DNA of 64,000 bases from Lysobacter niastensis (GCF_015453285.1 NZ_JADLZT010000001.1:310001-374000); one strand, 5' to 3'. Positions 10,041-18,716 are shown, counted from the first letter of the stretch. Notes: generated by a model from the letters alone, not told the origin. A program made the numbers and translations.

Positions 10041-11923
10041 TGTCGCGCGCGCATGAACCCTCCGAGGCCGTCGCCGCCTACCTGCAGCAGCACGAGACGA
10101 AGGACCTGCTCCGTTTCATCACCTGCGGCAGCGTCGACGACGGCAAGAGCACGCTGATCGGCCGGTTGCTGTACGAAACGCGCGCGCTGTTCGCCGACCA
10201 GTTGTCCGCGCTGGAATCCGACAGCCGCCGTCACGGCACGCAGGGCGATGCCATCGACTACGCGCTGCTGATGGATGGCCTTTCGGCCGAGCGCGAGCAG
10301 GGCATCACCATCGACGTCGCCTACCGCTTCTTCAGTACGGAGAAGCGCAAGTTCATCGTTGCTGATTGCCCGGGGCACGAGCAGTACACGCGCAACATGG
10401 CCACCGGCGCGTCTACGGCCGACGTCGCCGTGGTGCTGGTCGACGCGCGCAAGGGCCTGCTGCCGCAGACGCGCCGCCACAGCTACATCGTGTCGCTACT
10501 CGGCATCCGCCATGTGCTGGTGGCGGTGAACAAGATGGATCTGGTGGGTTACGACTTCGCCGTCTTCGACGAGATCGCCGCTGGTTACCGCGCGCTCGCG
10601 GAGCAACTGGGCATCGCCCACGTGCAGGCCGTGCCGCTGTCTGCGCTGCAGGGCGACAACCTGTTGGTGCGCTCGGCGCAGATGCCGTGGTACGACGGCC
10701 CCAGCGTGCTGGAATACCTGGAAACCGTGCAGGTCGAGCGCGCCGGCAATGACGTCGGTTTTCGCCTGCCGGTGCAGTGGGTCAACCGGCCCAACCAGGA
10801 CTTCCGTGGTTTCGCCGGAACCGTCGCGGCGGGCACGGTGCGGCCGGACGATGAGATCGTCGCCCTGCCGTCGGGCCGCCGCTCGAAGGTCGCACGCGTG
10901 GTCACCGCCGACGGCGACCTCGACGCCGCCGGCGAAGGCCAGGCGATCACGCTGACACTGGCGGACGAACTCGACGTCAGCCGCGGCGACGTCATCGCCG
11001 CGGGCCACAATCCGCCGCAGGTGTCCGACCAGTTCGCCGCACACGTGCTGTGGATGGGAGAGCAGGCGCTGCTGCCGGGCCGGCCCTACTGGCTGAAGAT
11101 CGGCACGCGCACGGTCAGCGCCAGCGTGACCGAGATCAAGCACAAGATCGACGTGAACACGCAGGAGCCGCTTGCGGCCAAGCACCTCGAGCTCAACGAG
11201 GTCGGCTACTGCAACCTCTACCTCGATCAGCCCGTTCCGTTCGAGGCGTATGCCGACAACCGCACGCTTGGCGGATTCATCCTGATCGACCGGCAAAGCA
11301 ACGCCACGGTCGCCGCCGGTACGCTCGATTTCGCGCTGCGCCGGGCCGGCAACATCCACTGGCAGCATCTTGACGTCGACAAGACCGCACGGGCCCGCAT
11401 CAAGGGCCAGCAACCGCGCTGCCTGTGGTTCACGGGTCTCTCCGGTTCGGGCAAATCGACCATCGCCAACCTGGTCGACAAGCGCCTGCACGCGATGGGC
11501 TACCACACGTTTATTCTGGACGGCGACAACGTCCGCCACGGCCTCAACAAGGACCTCGGTTTCACCGACGAGGATCGCGTCGAGAACATCCGGCGTGTCG
11601 CCGAAGTCGCCAAGCTGATGTCCGATGCCGGGCTGATCGTACTGGTGAGCTTCATCTCGCCGTTCCGCGCCGAGCGGCGCATGGCACGTGACCTGTTCGC
11701 GCCCGGTGAGTTTGTCGAGGTCTACATCGACACGCCGCTGGAAGTGGCGGAGCAGCGCGACGTGAAGGGCCTGTACGCGAAAGCGCGCGCAGGCCAGTTG
11801 CGGAACTTCACCGGCATCGACTCGCCGTACGAGGTGCCCGAAGCGGCCGAGCTGTCGCTGGATACGGTCGATGAATCGGCCGAGCGCCTGGCGCAGCGTG
11901 TGATCGACTACTTGCTCGATTAA
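10040..11923 (+). CDS. cysNC: Bifunctional sulfate adenylyltransferase GTPase / APS kinase (CysN-CysC fusion)
   Basis: One 627-residue chain carries both the regulatory GTPase of ATP sulfurylase and the kinase that phosphorylates APS to PAPS. The EF-Tu-like half has G1 [18 protein letters not shown] near residue 31, G3 [17 protein letters not shown] near 111 and G4 VNKMDL near 163. The C-terminal APS kinase (about 440-627) has a second P-loop, [18 protein letters not shown] near residue 464, and [17 protein letters not shown]. CysN and CysC are separate in E. coli; the fusion is well known in xanthomonads and pseudomonads and lets APS be passed directly to the kinase. A strong terminator follows 37 bases later. 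Confidence 0.96.
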   Translation: MSRAHEPSEAVAAYLQQHETKDLLRFITCGSVDDGKSTLIGRLLYETRALFADQLSALESDSRRHGTQGDAIDYALLMDGLSAEREQGITIDVAYRFFSTEKRKFIVADCPGHEQYTRNMATGASTADVAVVLVDARKGLLPQTRRHSYIVSLLGIRHVLVAVNKMDLVGYDFAVFDEIAAGYRALAEQLGIAHVQAVPLSALQGDNLLVRSAQMPWYDGPSVLEYLETVQVERAGNDVGFRLPVQWVNRPNQDFRGFAGTVAAGTVRPDDEIVALPSGRRSKVARVVTADGDLDAAGEGQAITLTLADELDVSRGDVIAAGHNPPQVSDQFAAHVLWMGEQALLPGRPYWLKIGTRTVSASVTEIKHKIDVNTQEPLAAKHLELNEVGYCNLYLDQPVPFEAYADNRTLGGFILIDRQSNATVAAGTLDFALRRAGNIHWQHLDVDKTARARIKGQQPRCLWFTGLSGSGKSTIANLVDKRLHAMGYHTFILDGDNVRHGLNKDLGFTDEDRVENIRRVAEVAKLMSDAGLIVLVSFISPFRAERRMARDLFAPGEFVEVYIDTPLEVAEQRDVKGLYAKARAGQLRNFTGIDSPYEVPEAAELSLDTVDESAERLAQRVIDYLLD

Positions 11924-11960
11924 CCGCCGGCTCGATTGACCGCGCTCCATTCCGGCCAAC

Positions 11961-11990
11961 AAAAAACCCCGGCACTGCCGGGGTTTTCTG
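11961..11990. terminator. Bidirectional intrinsic terminator
   Basis: CCCCGGC-ACT-GCCGGGG stem (11967-11983) preceded by an A run (11961-11966) and followed by TTTT (11984-11987). It lies between the 3' ends of cysNC and the convergent GlsB-family gene and can act on both strands. Confidence 0.85.
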
Positions 11991-12007
11991 TTTCGTCCGG
12001 AACCCGC

Positions 12008-12256
12008 TCAGGCCGCCGGCTTGGCGGTCTTGCTGCGGATGAACTCGTAGATGAAGAGCAACACGATGGCGCAGACGATGGAAACGATGAATCCGATCAC
12101 GCCGCCGCCTTTGACGAACAGGCTGCCGATGTAGGCGCCGGCGATGCCGAGCAGGATCGTCAGGATCCAGCCCATCGGGTCCGCGCCCGGCTTGAAGAAA
12201 CGAGCAAGTACACCAATGACCGCACCGATGATGATCGTGTACAGGATGCCGCCCAT
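12008..12256 (-). CDS. GlsB/YeaQ/YmgE family stress-response membrane protein
   Basis: Small inner-membrane protein of 82 residues made almost entirely of three Gly-rich hydrophobic segments: about residues 4-19, 29-49 and 52-70. GILYTIIIGAVIGVLAR and GWILTILLGIAGAYIGSLF match the transglycosylase-associated (YeaQ/YmgE) family, often induced in stress and stationary phase; its biochemical role is unknown. A short cytoplasmic tail (RSKTAKPAA) follows. It is a lone gene between convergent cysNC and the M20 peptidase. Confidence 0.88.
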   Translation of the reverse strand: MGGILYTIIIGAVIGVLARFFKPGADPMGWILTILLGIAGAYIGSLFVKGGGVIGFIVSIVCAIVLLFIYEFIRSKTAKPAA

Positions 12257-12353
12257 ATCACTCCCCTCCAGGATGGTTGGTGACGCGCCCGCATCCTAGC
12301 AGCGGATACGGGCACGTGCGCGGGGAGGTCCGGGCGGCGGACCTGGACCGGGA

Positions 12354-13844
12354 TCAGCAGCAGCCGTGGTCGCCGTGGTGCTCGCCGCCGGCCACCGCGG
12401 ACACGCCCGTCGTCTCGCCGCGCTGGCTGGCCAGGTGGTGCTCGGCGATCACGCGCGAGACGCAGGCGGTGACGCGCTTGCCCATCGGGATGTGCAGGAA
12501 CTCGTTCGGGCCGTGCGCATTGGAATGCGGACCGAGCACGCCGGTGATCATGAACTGCGCGCCCGGGAACTTCTCGCCGAGCATGCCCATGAAGGGGATC
12601 GTGCCGCCTTCGCCCATGTACATGGCCGGCTGGCCGAAGAACTCGCGGCTCGAGGCATCGATGGCCTTGGTCAGCCACGGCGATTGTGCCGGCGCGTTCC
12701 AGCCCGTCGAGGCCTTTTCCAGGTCCAGCGAGACATGGGCGCCGTTGGGCGGATCGCGCATCAGCTCCTGCTTCAGCATCTCGCCGGCCTTCTTGCCGTC
12801 CAGCGTCGGCGGCAGGCGCAGCGACAGCTTCACGGAGGTGTGCGGACGCAGCACGTTGCCGGCCGAGCTCAGCGGCGGCATGCCATCCACGCCCGTCACC
12901 GACAGCGCCGGGCGCCAGGTGCGGTTGAGCACCAGTTCGGCGAGTTCGTCGTCCATGGGCTTCATGCCGGGCAGAAACGGGAACTTGTCGAACACGGCCG
13001 TATCCAGCACGCGTGCGGCCTCGCGCGCCTGTGCCAGGCGCTCGGCGGGGATCTCCGCGTGCATGCCATCGATCAGGATGCGCCCGGTCTTCTCGTCCTC
13101 GATGCGCGACAGGATCTGGCGCAGCAGACGGAAGCTGGACGGCACGATGCCGGAGGCGTCGCCGGAATGGACGCCTTCGCTCAGCACCTTGACAGTGAAG
13201 TTGCCGCCCGTCAGGCCGCGCAGCGAGGTCGTGCACCACAGCTGGTCGTAGTTGCCGCAGCCAGAATCCAGGCACACCACCAGCGAAGGCTTGCCGATGC
13301 GGCCGGCGAGGTGGTCGACGTAGGCAGGCAGGTCATAGCTGCCGGATTCCTCGCAGGCTTCGATCAGCACCACGCAACGGGCGTGCGGCAGGCTCTGTTC
13401 CTGCAACGCCAGGATCGCTGCCAGCGAGCCGAAGATCGCGTAGCCGTCGTCGGCGCCGCCGCGACCGTACAGGCGGTCGCCCTTGATCACGGGCTTCCAG
13501 GGGCCGAGGTCGGCATCCCAGCCGGTCATCTCCGGCTGCTTGTCCAGATGGCCGTAGAGCAGCACGCAGTCGTCGTTGCTGCCGCCGTTGGCGGCCGGGA
13601 TGTCGATGAAGATCAGCGGCGTCCGGCCTTCCAGGCGCACTACCTCGACCTTCATGCCGGGGATCGGCTGCGCCTTGGCCCAACGCTCCATCAGGCCGAC
13701 CGCGTCGTCCATGTAGCCGTGCTTGACCCAGTCGGCGTCGAACATCGGCGACTTGTTGGGAATCCGGATGTACTCGACGAGCTGCGGGACGATTTCGTCG
13801 TCCCATTTCTCGCCGACGTAGCGGTCGACCTTGCTGGCGTCCAT
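12354..13844 (-). CDS. M20 family zinc metallopeptidase (dipeptidase type)
   Basis: Cytoplasmic-looking metallopeptidase of 496 residues with no signal peptide, expected to cleave dipeptides or small acylated amino acids. The co-catalytic metal set is visible: YGHLDKQP (His99, Asp101), GRGGADDG (bridging Asp132) and EACEESGS (catalytic Glu165, metal Glu166). GVHSGDASG marks the insertion of the dimerisation domain. The C-terminus ends with an unusual metal-ligand-rich tail, GGEHHGDHGCC, that lies outside the catalytic fold. Exact substrate is not readable; carnosinase-like dipeptidases are the closest class. Confidence 0.9.
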   Translation of the reverse strand: MDASKVDRYVGEKWDDEIVPQLVEYIRIPNKSPMFDADWVKHGYMDDAVGLMERWAKAQPIPGMKVEVVRLEGRTPLIFIDIPAANGGSNDDCVLLYGHLDKQPEMTGWDADLGPWKPVIKGDRLYGRGGADDGYAIFGSLAAILALQEQSLPHARCVVLIEACEESGSYDLPAYVDHLAGRIGKPSLVVCLDSGCGNYDQLWCTTSLRGLTGGNFTVKVLSEGVHSGDASGIVPSSFRLLRQILSRIEDEKTGRILIDGMHAEIPAERLAQAREAARVLDTAVFDKFPFLPGMKPMDDELAELVLNRTWRPALSVTGVDGMPPLSSAGNVLRPHTSVKLSLRLPPTLDGKKAGEMLKQELMRDPPNGAHVSLDLEKASTGWNAPAQSPWLTKAIDASSREFFGQPAMYMGEGGTIPFMGMLGEKFPGAQFMITGVLGPHSNAHGPNEFLHIPMGKRVTACVSRVIAEHHLASQRGETTGVSAVAGGEHHGDHGCC

Positions 13845-13984
13845 GGAACGGCCTCGAGCGGGGATAGGAAGGCCACCATTCTACCGCCCCCGCCAGCGTC
13901 GGACTTTTCCTACTCCATGCCGGGGCGTGGGCTGGCTGCCGCGCGGTGGCTAGGACGATACGGTGGCCGCAGGGGATACGGAGA

Positions 13985-14060
13985 CTGTCCATACCGGCAG
14001 TGAAAGCCTCCGGGCACGAAGGACAGGTCCCGGCCTGCCGGTGGAACGGAATCCACTCTT
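13985..14060 (+). other. Structured 5' leader of the comEA-type gene, riboswitch-like
   Basis: Just upstream of the secreted helix-hairpin-helix gene, TACCGGCAG (13992-14000) pairs with CTGCCGGTG (14035-14043), including one G-U pair. Inside is a TGAAAGCCT internal loop and a second stem, CCGGG (14010-14014) with CCCGG (14029-14033). A further 5-bp hairpin, GTGGA/TCCAC, lies at 14041-14056 and competes with the outer stem. The GAAAGCCTCCGG stretch resembles part of the c-di-GMP-I (GEMM) core, but the 5' half does not match clearly. Call it a structured leader; riboswitch identity is unproven. Confidence 0.3.
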
Positions 14061-14073
14061 ACGGAGCCAAGCC

Positions 14074-14418
14074 ATGAAGTCGTTCGCTGTTGCAATGCCC
14101 CGGATCGCCGCCCTGCTGCTGGCGACAGGTATCGCGATCTCCGCCCACGCGGCCGAGAAGGTCAACATCAACACCGCCGACGCCGCCACGATCGACCGCG
14201 TCCTGCTCAACATCGGTGCTTCCAAGGCCGAGGCCATCGTCGCCTACCGCAAGGCCAACGGCCCATTCCGCAGTCCGGATCAGCTTGCGCTGGTCAAGGG
14301 CGTCGGGTTGAAGACCGTCGAAAAGAACCGTGACCGGATCGTCGTCGGGGGCGCCGCCGCTGCACCAGCGGCACGCAAGCCGGCCGCCGCAGCGCCGCGC
14401 ACACCCGTCAAGCGCTGA
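14074..14418 (+). CDS. Secreted ComEA-type helix-hairpin-helix DNA-binding protein
   Basis: Small exported protein of 114 residues: signal peptide to AHA (residues 1-27, hydrophobic core IAALLLATGIAIS), then a ComEA HhH module, VNINTADAATIDRVLLNIG then KAEAIVAYRKANGPF and LVKGVGLKTVEKNR, then an Ala/Pro/Lys-rich tail. In transformable Gram-negatives this family binds incoming DNA in the periplasm; many proteobacteria carry paralogues of unknown use. The ATG at 14074 follows a GGAG (14063-14066) and starts the signal peptide. No other competence gene is near, so a DNA-uptake role is inference. Confidence 0.82.
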   Translation: MKSFAVAMPRIAALLLATGIAISAHAAEKVNINTADAATIDRVLLNIGASKAEAIVAYRKANGPFRSPDQLALVKGVGLKTVEKNRDRIVVGGAAAAPAARKPAAAAPRTPVKR

Positions 14419-14508
14419 CCCGGAATGCCGGTGCCCCAGGGATGGGGGCTGGCTGGGGAAAGGATTCCCGCAGGAGTTGGGGGAGAGCCCTGGACAAGGA
14501 CGTGCACC

Positions 14509-14538
14509 GCCCGGGCGCAGAGGGACCTGCGCCCGGGC
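14509..14538. terminator. Perfect 12-bp GC hairpin between comEA-type gene and hutD-type gene
   Basis: GCCCGGGCGCAG (14509-14520) and CTGCGCCCGGGC (14527-14538) are perfect inverted repeats around a 6-base loop. No T tract follows. It is likely a GC-only terminator or RNA 3' end for the upstream gene, 90 bases past its stop. Confidence 0.45.
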
Positions 14539-14627
14539 GGAACCTGTTGTCTGCATAACCAGGGCAGATGCGGCCGCCCGCGCGGACCGGCATCGTTAAA
14601 CTGGTGGGGTCCGGACCGGAACGGTAG

Positions 14628-15233
14628 ATGCAATTGGCAGACCTTCATCGCTCGCGGGTGATCCCCGCCAACGAGTACCGCCGGGAGCGCTGGCGGAACC
14701 AGCTCGGCTGGACGCGCGAGATCGCCCGCTGGCCCGAAGAGGGGGATTGGAACTGGCGGCTTTCGATTGCCGAGATCGAGCGCGATTCCGCCTTCTCGGC
14801 GTTTCCGGGCATCGATCGCGAACTGGTGCTGCTGTCAGGCAACGGCCTGCGGCTGCGGTTCGAGGATGGCGCAGTCCACGACCTCGAGCCACCGCACGGC
14901 AAGCTTCGCTTCGCCGGTGAGGCAAGTCTGGTAGGCGAACTGATCGATGGGCCGACTCACGACTTCAACCTGATGTGGCGGCGCGACCGCGTGCGTGCGC
15001 AGCTCTGGCACCGTCCCTTGGTCGGGCCGATGGTGATCTTCGTGGAGCCTTACACGACCTGGGCAGTCCACCTGATGGCGGGGCAGGCGCACTTCGGTGA
15101 CGACTCCGGACTGCCGGCGTTGGCGGCGGGCGACAGCGCGATATTCACGGCGGGCGATGAGCGCTTGCGCCACGTGCTGGATGGCGGCGGCGAGGCCTTG
15201 CTGATCCGGATCGAACCCCACGCCAGCAGTTGA
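14628..15233 (+). CDS. HutD/Ves family cupin-like protein
   Basis: Predicted cytoplasmic protein of 201 residues of the HutD/Ves (DUF886) bicupin family. Visible family features are VIPANEYRRERWRNQLGWTREIARW at the N-terminus, RLSIAEIERDSAFSAFPGIDR, LSGNGLRL and LEPPHGKLRFAGE, plus DFNLMWRRD in the middle. The family is linked to histidine utilisation in pseudomonads and to cold-induced Ves in E. coli; its biochemical function is unsettled. No hut genes are seen here, so a histidine role is not supported by context. It converges on the flavoreductase gene with nine bases between stops. Confidence 0.8.
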   Translation: MQLADLHRSRVIPANEYRRERWRNQLGWTREIARWPEEGDWNWRLSIAEIERDSAFSAFPGIDRELVLLSGNGLRLRFEDGAVHDLEPPHGKLRFAGEASLVGELIDGPTHDFNLMWRRDRVRAQLWHRPLVGPMVIFVEPYTTWAVHLMAGQAHFGDDSGLPALAAGDSAIFTAGDERLRHVLDGGGEALLIRIEPHASS

Positions 15234-15242
15234 TGCGCTTGA

Positions 15243-16886
15243 TCAATAGACGTCGCGGCGGTAGCGGCCTTCTAGGGCCATCATCTCAAGCTCATCCGCG
15301 CCGACAGCCTCGCGCAGCACCGCATCCACAGCAGGCGCCATGCCCTCCAGACTGCCGCATACGTACACGGATGCGCCTGACTCCAGCCACTCCCTGAGTC
15401 GCGGCAACTGGTCCTGCAGCAGGTGCTGTACATAGGTCCTGTCGCCGCGATCGCGCGAGAAGGCGAGGTCCACCCGCTCGATCACGCCATCGTGCTGCCA
15501 CGCACGGACCTCGTCGCCGTAGTGGAAGTCGTGGGCAACGTTGCGCTCGCCGAACAGCAGCCAGTTGCGTCGCCATCCCGATGCGATTCGCGATTTCAGC
15601 AATGCGCGTAACCCGGCGATGCCGGTGCCGTTGCCGATCAACACCATCGGCCGGTCATCGGCCGGTGGATGGAAGCCGGGATTGCTGCGGATGCGCAGAT
15701 CGACTTTGCCGAGCATTGGCGCATGGGCGGTGAGCCAGCCGCTGCCGCTGCCCAGCCGGCCATCGCTTCGCCGCATCTGCCGGACCAGCAAGTGCACCGA
15801 GCCATCGGGCGGCAGCGAGGCGATCGAGTATTCGCGATGCGGCAATGGTCTAAGCATGTCAGCGACCGCCTGTGCGCCATGCTCGCGCGCAGTGGCGGCG
15901 TCAGGCAGGTGCGAACGGCCGAGCAGCTCGGCCAGCGCAAGCGAAGTCCCGCCGGAGGACACCGGTGCGGTGCCGTCCTGTCGCGATGCCTCCAGCCAGG
16001 CCGCCACGTCCACATCGCTGTTGCGCGGACCGACTTCCGCAATATCGCCGGCCTGCCACGTCAGCCCGGCCGCATCGATCGGCTCCAGCGCGACGTGGAA
16101 TGCCGCCGCGCCGGCGCTGCCGGCATTCAACAGCGTGCGCTGCGTCAATCGCCAAGGCCGGTAGGCCGGTGCGCTCCAATCGGACAGGTCCGTGCGGCCG
16201 GCAAGCAGGCCGAGGTGATGCTGCCAGTGCCGCAACGCACCGGCGTCGCCATTGTCGACCTCGACCAGGTCCAACATCGGTTGCGCGTCCGCATGCCGCA
16301 ACCAGGCATCGAGTCGATGGCCGAAGCCGCAGAACTGCGCGTATTCGCGGTCGCCCAATGCGAGCACTCCATAGCGAAGGCCCGGCAACGCGGCGCGATG
16401 CGACAAGGTGTTGCGCACGAACCGCACGGCTGAGTCAGGTGCGTCGCCTTCACCGGTGGTGGACACCACGAACAGCGCATGGCGGTAACGCGCCAGCCCG
16501 CTCATGTCGAGTGCACCCAATGGGAGCAGATCCGCGTCAAGGCCTGCATCAGCCAGTGTCTGCCAGGTGCGGCGTGCCAGGAACTCGGCGTGGCCTGTCT
16601 GGCTGGCGAACGCGACTACCCAATCGTTGCCGACGCCGGGCGCAAAGTGTGGCAGTACATGCCGCTTGTTTCGCCGGCGCCGCAGCAGGGTCACCGCACC
16701 CGTGAACGCACCGTAGGCCAGTACGATCGCTGCGGCTGCCATCAGTCGAGTACCGTCTGGCAGGCGCCACTGCGGGGTTTCGACCTGCCACCGCAACAAC
16801 AGCACGGCCAGTATCGCCAAGGCGAGCAGCAGCACGGCCTGTCCGATCGCGCCGGTATCGACGCGCCGTGTCGCGCCGGTGCTCAT
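15243..16886 (-). CDS. Membrane-anchored diflavin reductase (CysJ-like), iron/flavin locus
   Basis: 547-residue NADPH-dependent reductase with two N-terminal membrane segments (about residues 13-33 and 48-68), then flavodoxin (ASQTGHAEFLARRTWQ, STTGEGDAPDS), FAD (REYSIASL) and NADPH domains (IGNGTGIAGLRALL, SVYVCGSLEGMA) and the family C-terminus YRRDVY. It looks like a membrane-bound relative of CysJ, not a sulfite reductase subunit: no hemoprotein gene is with it. It ends an operon with ApbE, DUF4198, DUF2271 and PepSY genes, so it probably feeds electrons from cytoplasmic NADPH to periplasmic or heme/flavin carriers. The ATG at 16886 overlaps the apbE stop (ATGA); in-frame sequence back to 17051 lies inside apbE. 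Confidence 0.87.
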   Translation of the reverse strand: MSTGATRRVDTGAIGQAVLLLALAILAVLLLRWQVETPQWRLPDGTRLMAAAAIVLAYGAFTGAVTLLRRRRNKRHVLPHFAPGVGNDWVVAFASQTGHAEFLARRTWQTLADAGLDADLLPLGALDMSGLARYRHALFVVSTTGEGDAPDSAVRFVRNTLSHRAALPGLRYGVLALGDREYAQFCGFGHRLDAWLRHADAQPMLDLVEVDNGDAGALRHWQHHLGLLAGRTDLSDWSAPAYRPWRLTQRTLLNAGSAGAAAFHVALEPIDAAGLTWQAGDIAEVGPRNSDVDVAAWLEASRQDGTAPVSSGGTSLALAELLGRSHLPDAATAREHGAQAVADMLRPLPHREYSIASLPPDGSVHLLVRQMRRSDGRLGSGSGWLTAHAPMLGKVDLRIRSNPGFHPPADDRPMVLIGNGTGIAGLRALLKSRIASGWRRNWLLFGERNVAHDFHYGDEVRAWQHDGVIERVDLAFSRDRGDRTYVQHLLQDQLPRLREWLESGASVYVCGSLEGMAPAVDAVLREAVGADELEMMALEGRYRRDVY

Positions 16887-17887
16887 GCGGCGTGTTGGCG
16901 CGCCACGAATGCCGGCGTCGCTCGGCTGCGGAAGCCGCCGCCATCGTGGGTGATGAAGAGCGCGGCGAGCCCATTGCGGTTCGCGTAGGCGAGGCCTGAT
17001 TCCGGTCCCAGCACGGTCAATGCGGTGGCGAGTGCATCGGCATGCATGCACTGCGGATGCAGCACCGTCACCGATGCGAGGCCATGCGCTACCGGGCTGC
17101 CGGTTCGCGGATCTATGGTGTGCGAGTAGCGCGCAATGCCTTCGCCGAAATAGCGGCGATAGTCACCTGACGTCGCAATCGACAGTCCTTCCAGCGCCAC
17201 CACGGCGACGGTGGCCGTTTCGTCCTGCGGCATCTCGACGGCGACCTGCCAGGCGCTGTCGTCGGGTTTGCGGCCGTGGCCACGCAGTTCGCCGCCCACT
17301 TCGACCAGGAACGAAGCGATGCCCTGCGCGATCAGGTAATCGGCAACGCGATCGACGCCGTAGCCCTTCGCGATCGACGACAAATCGACATGGCAGTCAC
17401 CTGGCTGCACGGCGGTGCGGGTGAGAGGATCGAACTGGACACGCTGCCAGCCGATGCGGCCTCGCGCGACAGCCAGCGCCTGTGCGGCGGGAGCTTCGGT
17501 TCGCGCGCCATCGGGGCCGAAACCCCAAAGATTTACCAGTGGTCCGACGGTCGGGTCGTAGGCGCCTGCGGTATCCCTGGCCAAGTCCAGCGCGGCCCCG
17601 AGCACGGTGCAGAGTTCCGGCGGCAGCAGGTGCGACGTGCCCTGTGCGGCATGGTTGAAGCGGCTCAGATCGGAGTCCGCTTCCCACGTGCTCATCTGCG
17701 CGACGACCTCATCGAGCCTCGCCTGGATTCCGCGCTCCAGTGCGGGCAACGCATCGGCGCGCGTGAGGAGCTTGGCCGACCACGTGGTGCCCATGGTCCA
17801 TCCACGCAATTCATGCAAGGCGGGGCCTGCCAGGGAGGGCAACCCCCAGTTGCCAGCCGGCACGCTGATGCGGAACGTAGAAACCAC
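16883..17887 (-). CDS. apbE: FAD:protein FMN transferase
   Basis: Attaches FMN covalently to Thr or Ser of exported redox proteins, using FAD. The 334-residue protein has the ApbE landmarks WTMGTTWSAKLL near residue 30, VDLSSIAKGYGVDRVADYL, FLVEVGGELRGHGRK, HTIDPRTGSPV and the Mg-binding MHADALATAL. The start is GTG at 17887; an internal ATG (17794) would cut the conserved first strand. No signal peptide or lipobox is visible, although most ApbE proteins act outside the cytoplasm, so the true export route or start is unclear. Its likely client is the DUF2271 protein encoded two genes upstream, which carries the motif DGVSGAT. Confidence 0.93.
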   Translation of the reverse strand: MVSTFRISVPAGNWGLPSLAGPALHELRGWTMGTTWSAKLLTRADALPALERGIQARLDEVVAQMSTWEADSDLSRFNHAAQGTSHLLPPELCTVLGAALDLARDTAGAYDPTVGPLVNLWGFGPDGARTEAPAAQALAVARGRIGWQRVQFDPLTRTAVQPGDCHVDLSSIAKGYGVDRVADYLIAQGIASFLVEVGGELRGHGRKPDDSAWQVAVEMPQDETATVAVVALEGLSIATSGDYRRYFGEGIARYSHTIDPRTGSPVAHGLASVTVLHPQCMHADALATALTVLGPESGLAYANRNGLAALFITHDGGGFRSRATPAFVARQHAA

Positions 17888-17906
17888 CGGAGTGCTGCCG
17901 ATTGCT

Positions 17907-18716
17907 TTACTGCGGCAGCACTTCGAGCACGGCGACGTAGCTCAGACGCCGCTGCTTCGCTTGCGGCAGCGTGGTCTTCTGGTCTTCGCTGACGGTTTCC
18001 AGCCAGTACATGCCCGGCTGCGGCCAGGTGACCTGGAACTTGCCGTCGCTGCCGGTCGTCAGCTGGATTTCGTTCTGCTGGTCGCGGTAGCGCGTCGCAC
18101 CCGGGACGACATCGACCTTCAACCCGGATGCGGGCTTGCCATCGACCAGCAACTGGAACGTCGCGGCTTCGCCAGCGAAGAGGTCGTTCGGGTGCGTCAC
18201 CGGCACCAGTTCGATGCCCTTGCCGGCGGTCTTGAACGCGGTGGTGCTCGGCGTGCCAACGGTCGCGAACGTCTCGACTCGGCCCAGGCTCTGGCTGGCC
18301 TTGACGTCGGTGGCGCCGGCGGGGATCTCCTTCGCGAATGCGTCCGCCTTGCCGCGCCAACGCTTGTCCTCGCCAGCGAGCTTGTAGGTCGCCGACATGC
18401 CCTCATTGAGCACGCCGATCCTGTAGGTGCCTTCCTGGCTGAGTTCGACATCGAACACGCTGCGCAGCTTGCCGGTCGACAGGTTCTGCGGCTGCACGTT
18501 GCTGCCGTCGGGAGCAGTGATGCTCAGGCCCTCCAGTCGCAGCGGCACATGGTTGAAATAGAACAGGTCGTTGGAGACCGCGGCATCGACCGTCAGCCAG
18601 GCGCCCTTGTCGGAGAACACGGTGCTGGAGGGCTGCAGCCAGGCCTTGTGCGCGGACGCGGGGAGCGCGACGCACAACGTCATGGCGGCGGCGATCGCTA
18701 TCGTAGAGAGCTTCAT
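17907..18716 (-). CDS. Exported DUF4198 protein
   Basis: Periplasmic protein of 269 residues with a clear signal peptide (MKLSTIAIAAAMTLCVALPASA then HKAWLQPS). The mature N-terminal His and the HKAW start are typical of DUF4198. The rest is beta-rich with FAGEAATFQLLVDGKPASGLKVDVV and GKFQVTWPQPGMYWLE, a fold also seen in nickel/cobalt-linked and TonB-linked exported proteins. It sits 19 bases before apbE and after DUF2271, in an iron-associated flavin operon. Exact role unknown; a metal- or cofactor-binding accessory is inference. The ATG at 18716 begins the signal peptide. Confidence 0.85.
   Translation of the reverse strand: MKLSTIAIAAAMTLCVALPASAHKAWLQPSSTVFSDKGAWLTVDAAVSNDLFYFNHVPLRLEGLSITAPDGSNVQPQNLSTGKLRSVFDVELSQEGTYRIGVLNEGMSATYKLAGEDKRWRGKADAFAKEIPAGATDVKASQSLGRVETFATVGTPSTTAFKTAGKGIELVPVTHPNDLFAGEAATFQLLVDGKPASGLKVDVVPGATRYRDQQNEIQLTTGSDGKFQVTWPQPGMYWLETVSEDQKTTLPQAKQRRLSYVAVLEVLPQ

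Noticed and set aside
13985-14060. Firm c-di-GMP riboswitch call
   Set aside because: Only the GAAAGCCTCCGG half resembles the class; the GGGCAAACC arm and GNRA tetraloop are not found. Kept as an unproven structured leader.
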